This document shows, in pieces, positions 3,686-7,126 of a DNA stretch of 7,126 bases. Source of the stretch: Chloroflexota bacterium (GTDB lineage Bacteria > Chloroflexota > Dehalococcoidia > UBA3495); NCBI GenBank assembly GCA_022571575.1, contig JACZXN010000085.1, forward strand, positions 1 to 7,126. Reading direction: 5' to 3'. Both the position numbers and the translations under genes were made by a program. Every line of letters begins with the position of its first letter. Within the stretch, counting starts at the first letter, position 1. The notes under the pieces are model-generated. The model searched no databases, was not told the DNA's origin, and was given only the letters and a program-made list of their open reading frames with translations.

Positions 3686-6250
3686 CTACCGCGTGATAAC
3701 GGTGGTGACGCAGCTTAAGTTGTTGTCGGGGTTAGCGTCGGCGGGGTGTTTGACCCCCGCACAGTTAGCCACCGCGTCGGAGCCTCCGGGGAACAGGTCG
3801 ATGGGGGCGATCACCACATTGATAATGAGGGTGGGAAGGAAGCCGCCCGGGGCGATATCCGGCCCTGTGTAAGTACAGGTCACCTGCTGGCCGGAGGCGC
3901 TGCAGGACCAATAGGTTGAATAGGGGTCGGAGTAGGAAACGAAGGTGAAGCCATCGGGCAGGTCATCCACCACGGTTATGGGGCTGTCGGCGGACCCTTG
4001 GCCGACGTTGGAGATCAGGAACGTATATGAGGCGGGCTGCCCGTAGTGGAATTCACTGTTAAGGAACTTCTCGATCGCCAGGTCGGGTTTCTCCCCGGTC
4101 GATAGCGTAAGGACCGTATCGATGCAAATCTTGTTGTTGCTGAGGTCAATGTCCTCGGGGTGCCGGACCTCGGCACAGTTGGGTCCGGGAGGCCTTGTGG
4201 CGATGGGGTTGACGTTGACCTCAATGGCCAGCGTAAGGCTGCCGCCCGGGGAAAGCGTTCCCGGATAGGTGCATTCCAGAACCTCCTGGTCGGTGGACGG
4301 GTTAACCACCGGTTTGATGACCGTACACGACCACGGTGGGTTGGCCGACCCCGGGATAAAGGTGAAGCCGAAGGGCAGCGTTTCCAACACGATTATGGGG
4401 CTGCTGGCGGTCCCGTCGCCGATGTTCTTCACCGTGATCACGTAGATGCCGGTCCCACCGATGGGGAATTCGCCCTTCTGGGCCTTCTCGATCGTCAGGT
4501 CGGGCTTTCCCTCCAGGGGCGGCCCCGCCGCGCCGCGGACCATCTTGGGTTGGATGTACTCCACGTCGATTCCCATGCCGACGCCGATGCAGCGGTCCGG
4601 ATCAATGGCCCGCACCGTCCCGGTGGCGTCGAACCCCATGACCACGCCGCCTGTGTCCCGGAGGGCCACGGTGAGGACGTTGGTCCCGGACCGGAGGAAA
4701 CTGGAAGTTGTGACCGTTGCGGGCGTCGTTGCGGTAGCTGGCCACTGCGGCGCCAGGCCGATGAAATTTCCATTGAGGAATACTTCCGCTATGTCGTCTA
4801 CCTTGATGTCCAACTGCAGCACGGGATTCTGCACGCAGGCGGGCAGGGTGAACCTGTAGGCGTAGGTGGTCTCCTTCCCCGCCGGCTTGGCCTGGGCGCC
4901 GGTTGATATCCACCTTGAGTTGGTCAGAGCAGCGCCGCCCCAGTAATCAGAGACAACTTGGTTGGAGACCACGATGGCGTCAAAGGGGACGCTCAGGGTG
5001 GTATCGGCGATCACTTCCCAGTCATCGTCCGGGCCGCCGTACGCCAACCCCGTACCCGCCGACTGGTTAAACCCGGTGTTGAGAACTATCTTGATGGGGG
5101 TCCCGGAAGCGGAGATTTCCATCTTCTCAGACGTGTATACCGCCACCACCTGCAGGTCAACGTTGCTTTCGATAACCACGAACCCTTTCAGGAAATCGGC
5201 CGCGAACACCGCGGTCCCGGCGAACAGCCCCAGGGTCTGCGGGCAGTCGATCTCCACCGCCTGCCGCTGCATCAGCTCCACGCTCGCTCCGGCGGACACC
5301 GGGCCGGGGGGCATGGCGGCATTGACCGGTAGAGCCACCGAAGCCCAGTAGGTGAGCTTGGCCGTCTCCCCAAAGACGTTCTGGATGTTGATGGCGGTGG
5401 CGTAGTTGCCGGGCTTCACCGGCGGCTCATCCCTGGCCGGCACATCGCCGAACCCCGGAATGAAACCACAGACGAATTTGACTGAGTATATAAATACCTC
5501 TTTCGAGGGAGGGGTCTGCTCGCCCACCCACTCTTTCCGCGCCTTGTTGGACGTGATCACGGCGCCCGCGACCTGGGCTTCCGCCACGATGGTGTCCACC
5601 CCAACGCTGGCGCCCGTGTAGGTGAAGCTGGCTTCGCCGTTGGCGTCGGTGGTGGCCGTGAACGTCTGGGGGGCATTGGGGCCGCTACTGATCGTGAAAG
5701 TCACCTTCACGCCCTCAACAGGGTCGCCGCCTGCCTTGATGGTGGCGGTGACCGTATGGGTTAAGCCTACCGGGTTGGCAGCCTCAACGGGAGACAGGTT
5801 GAATCGGACCCTGGAGGGTTGCTCGCCCGTCCACTCCTTGGTTACCGCGTTGGATGTCCCATCAGGGTGGCGGTACCCAAATAGGGACGCCATGATGGTG
5901 TCCACACCTATGCTGGTGCTCGTGTAGGTGAAGCTGGCGCTGCCGTTGGCGTCGGTCTGGGCCGTGAAGTTCTGGACGCTATTGGGGCCGCTGGCGATCG
6001 TGAAGGTCACCGTCTGGCCCGCGAGAGGCTGGCCGTCTTCCATGACCAAGAGCGTGACAGTATGGCTTGAGCCAACGGTATTCAACGCTTGAACGGGAGA
6101 TAGGGTGAGCTCGACTTTCGCCGGGGCTTTGGCCGTCTCCGCGGAGGCCGGGGTAGATGCGGGCGCAGACGTAGGGCCCGCCTGCGTGCAGGCGGCCAAT
6201 AACAACCCACTTAAGGCCAAGATGGCGAGTTTCAACGCACGCGCTCTCAT
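3686..6250 (-). CDS. Large multidomain surface lipoprotein with Ig-like and DUF11-like repeats, 854 aa
   Basis: A lipoprotein signal peptide opens the protein: basic MRAR-x-x-K, a hydrophobic core, and lipobox L-A-A-C with the acylated Cys at 21. An Ala/Ser/Thr/Pro-rich linker (22-45) follows. Then come two Ig-like, Big_1-type repeats (about 46-142 and 148-243), each ending SFTYT-x-x-S-x-GVDTI. A central domain (about 252-376) carries YSVKFVCG and PGNYATAINIQN; I recognise it as a recurring but unnamed type. Next is a jelly-roll-like, galactose-binding-type domain (about 396-548, with DDIAEVFLNGN-x-IG). Two DUF11-like repeats (582-712 and 721-850) each begin KPDL-x-IEK. Apart from Cys21 there are 12 cysteines, one pair in each of the two middle domains and four in each DUF11-like repeat, suggesting disulfides and an extracytoplasmic site. 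No enzyme motif was seen; a surface scaffold, adhesin or binding protein is the best guess. There is no C-terminal anchor, so the N-terminal lipid is the only visible tether. Confidence 0.88.
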   Translation of the reverse strand: MRARALKLAILALSGLLLAACTQAGPTSAPASTPASAETAKAPAKVELTLSPVQALNTVGSSHTVTLLVMEDGQPLAGQTVTFTIASGPNSVQNFTAQTDANGSASFTYTSTSIGVDTIMASLFGYRHPDGTSNAVTKEWTGEQPSRVRFNLSPVEAANPVGLTHTVTATIKAGGDPVEGVKVTFTISSGPNAPQTFTATTDANGEASFTYTGASVGVDTIVAEAQVAGAVITSNKARKEWVGEQTPPSKEVFIYSVKFVCGFIPGFGDVPARDEPPVKPGNYATAINIQNVFGETAKLTYWASVALPVNAAMPPGPVSAGASVELMQRQAVEIDCPQTLGLFAGTAVFAADFLKGFVVIESNVDLQVVAVYTSEKMEISASGTPIKIVLNTGFNQSAGTGLAYGGPDDDWEVIADTTLSVPFDAIVVSNQVVSDYWGGAALTNSRWISTGAQAKPAGKETTYAYRFTLPACVQNPVLQLDIKVDDIAEVFLNGNFIGLAPQWPATATTPATVTTSSFLRSGTNVLTVALRDTGGVVMGFDATGTVRAIDPDRCIGVGMGIDVEYIQPKMVRGAAGPPLEGKPDLTIEKAQKGEFPIGGTGIYVITVKNIGDGTASSPIIVLETLPFGFTFIPGSANPPWSCTVIKPVVNPSTDQEVLECTYPGTLSPGGSLTLAIEVNVNPIATRPPGPNCAEVRHPEDIDLSNNKICIDTVLTLSTGEKPDLAIEKFLNSEFHYGQPASYTFLISNVGQGSADSPITVVDDLPDGFTFVSYSDPYSTYWSCSASGQQVTCTYTGPDIAPGGFLPTLIINVVIAPIDLFPGGSDAVANCAGVKHPADANPDNNLSCVTTVITR
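3701..4507 (-). repeat. Tandem DUF11-like domain repeats inside the lipoprotein
   Basis: Two copies (4507-4115 and 4090-3701) are offset by 417 bases (139 residues). Each holds KPDL-x-IEK, a Y-x-[VF]-x-[VI]-[KS]-N-[IV]-G strand, S-x-PI-x-V, LP-x-GFTF, and the same four cysteines: W-S-C, C-T-Y-x-G, N-C-A-x-V-x-HP and NN-x-x-C. The copies are well diverged at DNA level, so the duplication is old. Repeats of this kind usually build rod-like extracellular stalks. Confidence 0.8.
5522..6115 (-). repeat. Tandem Ig-like (Big_1-type) domain repeats inside the lipoprotein
   Basis: Two copies (6115-5825 and 5809-5522) are offset by 306 bases (102 residues). Both have LSPV, HTVT, G-x-x-VTFTI-x-SGPN, TDANG-x-ASFTYT and GVDTI, and end KEW-x-GEQ. 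DNA similarity is visible, for example CGTGTAGGTGAAGCTGG (plus strand) at 5615 and again at 5921. This duplication looks younger or more constrained than the DUF11-like pair. Confidence 0.85.
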
Positions 6251-6256
6251 AGCCGA

Positions 6257-6284
6257 AGTATAGTGCTGACGGTCCGTACGTCAA
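6257..6284 (-). promoter_or_regulatory. Sigma70-type promoter giving a probable leaderless lipoprotein mRNA
   Basis: Read on the minus strand, -35 TTGACG (6284-6279), a 16-base spacer and -10 TATACT (6262-6257) form a near-consensus promoter. Only six bases separate the -10 box from the ATG at 6250, so the usual start point at +1 falls on the A of the start codon. No Shine-Dalgarno sequence could be transcribed from it. A start codon further in would destroy the signal peptide, so the leaderless reading is preferred. Confidence 0.75.
6267..6283. promoter_or_regulatory. 17-bp dyad overlapping the lipoprotein -35 box, candidate operator
   Basis: TGACG (6267-6271), seven bases, then CGTCA (6279-6283) form an exact inverted repeat that covers most of the -35 hexamer and much of the spacer. 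A dimeric regulator bound here would block the polymerase. The arms are short, so chance is possible. No regulator gene lies in the window. Confidence 0.35.
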
Positions 6285-6411
6285 TATCGGCCGGCGGGGA
6301 GACGGGAGGGGCATAGAAGGGCTGGCGAACGGTGTGCCCGGCGAAAACATGAGGGTCTCGGAGCCCGATCTATCCCACTCTCCCCATGCCGTCCCGCGAT
6401 GCCATCTCCCA

Positions 6412-6420
6412 TGCTAGAAT
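6412..6420 (+). promoter_or_regulatory. Extended -10 promoter candidate for the peptidase gene
   Basis: TGC-TAGAAT is an extended -10 element: TG at 6412-6413 and the hexamer at 6415-6420. The expected start point is near 6427, giving a leader of about 30 bases. No -35 box was found at the right distance, which extended -10 promoters can tolerate. It is divergent from the lipoprotein promoter about 130 bases away. Confidence 0.45.
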
Positions 6421-6448
6421 CGGTCACGCTTTCAGACCAGCATCGATT

Positions 6449-6453
6449 GAGGT
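6449..6453 (+). promoter_or_regulatory. Shine-Dalgarno site of the peptidase gene
   Basis: GAGGT ends five bases before the ATG at 6459. It favours this ATG over the in-frame TTG at 6447, which would place the site inside the coding sequence. Confidence 0.6.
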
Positions 6454-6458
6454 GCGCC

Positions 6459-7126
6459 ATGACCAGCCCCATCACGCCAGACCTGGTTTATCACATCAAA
6501 ACAGCTGGGGACCCGGTCCTGTCGCCCGATGGGACGTCAATGGCCTACACCCTGGGCTGGGTTGACGCCGAGACACTGGAGAACCGCTCCCGGATCATGG
6601 TTATGGACCTTGGAAACGGGACGAGCAAAGAGCTCACCAGAGGGGAGAAGGACTCGGCCGCCAGGTTCTCCCCGGATGGCCGACGGTTGGCGTTCTTGCG
6701 CCCGGACAGCGGCGGCCCAGCCCAGGTCTGGGTCGTGGAAGTGGACGGCGGCGAGGCGCGTCAGTTGACTCACGCGGCCAAGGGCGTTTCCGACCACGTT
6801 TGGTCGCCCGACGGCGAAAGGCTGGCGGTCTGCTCCGACATGGACCCTGAGGGTGGCGATGGCCAGGACGGACCGGACGGCGTGCCGCGGGTTACGGTGG
6901 TGCGGCGGGTGCGCTACCGCTACGACACCGTGGGCTGGCGGGGCGATGCCCACTTCCACCTGTCGGTGGTGGACCTGGCGAACGGCGAGACCCGGCAGAT
7001 CACCGACGGTGATTGGGACGACACCGCGCCGGTCTGGTCTCCCGACGGCTCCCAGATCGCCTTCATCTCCGGCCGCCGCGATGACCGGGACTTTCTGGCC
7101 CTGAGCGAGGTGTACACCGTGGCGGC
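6459..7126 (+). CDS. S9-family (prolyl oligopeptidase type) peptidase, beta-propeller part, 3' end cut
   Basis: The frame is open from the ATG to the window end (222 residues). It carries four WD40-like/PD40 beta-propeller blades marked by SPDG at residues 22-25, 71-74, 116-119 and 194-197, each followed by a hydrophobic strand of the LAF or IAF type. Between blades three and four, V-R-Y-R-Y-D-x-x-GWRGD (151-163) followed by H-x-x-VVD and R-Q-ITDGDWDD is typical of S9 acylaminoacyl-peptidase or dipeptidyl-peptidase relatives. In that family the propeller covers an alpha/beta-hydrolase domain with a Ser-Asp-His triad, which would lie beyond the window. No signal peptide is present, so cytoplasmic hydrolysis of short or N-acylated peptides is likely. 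A stand-alone propeller (TolB-like) is a less likely alternative. A Gly/Asp-rich loop sits at 129-140. Confidence 0.85.
   Translation, partial: MTSPITPDLVYHIKTAGDPVLSPDGTSMAYTLGWVDAETLENRSRIMVMDLGNGTSKELTRGEKDSAARFSPDGRRLAFLRPDSGGPAQVWVVEVDGGEARQLTHAAKGVSDHVWSPDGERLAVCSDMDPEGGDGQDGPDGVPRVTVVRRVRYRYDTVGWRGDAHFHLSVVDLANGETRQITDGDWDDTAPVWSPDGSQIAFISGRRDDRDFLALSEVYTVA

Noticed and set aside
2907..3872. Long plus-strand open frame (about 320 codons) crossing the spacer at 3291-3685
   Set aside because: It runs antisense through the PuuE-like gene and the lipoprotein 3' end, has no Shine-Dalgarno site, and its translation shows no domain-like pattern. High GC makes such shadow frames common.
4160..4906. 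Plus-strand frame of about 248 codons antisense to the lipoprotein gene
   Set aside because: It has no Shine-Dalgarno site or domain pattern. The minus-strand frame has coherent domains throughout.
1..7126. CRISPR array, insertion sequence, integrase or attachment site
   Set aside because: I looked for regularly spaced repeats, transposase motifs and terminal inverted repeats and found none. The only tandem repeats are protein-domain duplications and short GC motifs.

Overview
The window looks like high-GC bacterial chromosome (roughly 60% G+C by eye). It has good Shine-Dalgarno sites, sigma70-type promoter boxes and ordinary housekeeping and accessory genes. The gene mix is a class V PLP enzyme, a tandem universal stress protein, a PuuE-like NodB-fold protein, a large multidomain surface lipoprotein and an S9-type peptidase. 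It would fit a Chloroflexota lineage such as Dehalococcoidia, but that is a guess from gene content and style; no marker gene is present. I see no mobile element, integrase, CRISPR array, rRNA or tRNA.

Layout, left to right. (1) Bases 2-877, plus strand: the C-terminal three quarters of a class V aminotransferase-fold enzyme, cut by the window edge and followed by a GC hairpin. (2) Bases 1148-2059, plus strand: a two-domain UspA-type universal stress protein with a strong Shine-Dalgarno site. Its roughly 270-base upstream spacer is rich in repeats and inverted repeats. (3) Bases 2060-2387: a convergent intergenic region full of hairpins, ending in a 13-bp perfect hairpin with a short T tract. 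(4) Bases 2388-3290, minus strand: a PuuE-like (cofactor-independent allantoinase type) member of the polysaccharide deacetylase fold. (5) Bases 3291-3685: a spacer holding a probable -10 box for the PuuE-like gene and two hairpins. (6) Bases 3686-6250, minus strand: an 854-residue secreted lipoprotein with two Ig-like repeats, a conserved but unnamed central domain, a jelly-roll-like domain and two cysteine-patterned DUF11-like repeats. (7) Bases 6251-6458: a divergent promoter region. (8) Bases 6459 to the window end, plus strand: the beta-propeller part of an S9-family peptidase, cut by the window edge.

The genes do not form one pathway. Spacers are long and orientation changes often, so most genes are probably separate transcription units. 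The most notable signals are regulatory and architectural. The lipoprotein promoter is placed so that the start codon would be the first transcribed base (a leaderless mRNA), and a 17-bp dyad overlaps its -35 box. The lipoprotein itself has an even, repeat-conserved set of cysteines and a central domain I cannot name. I found no convincing new multi-gene system.
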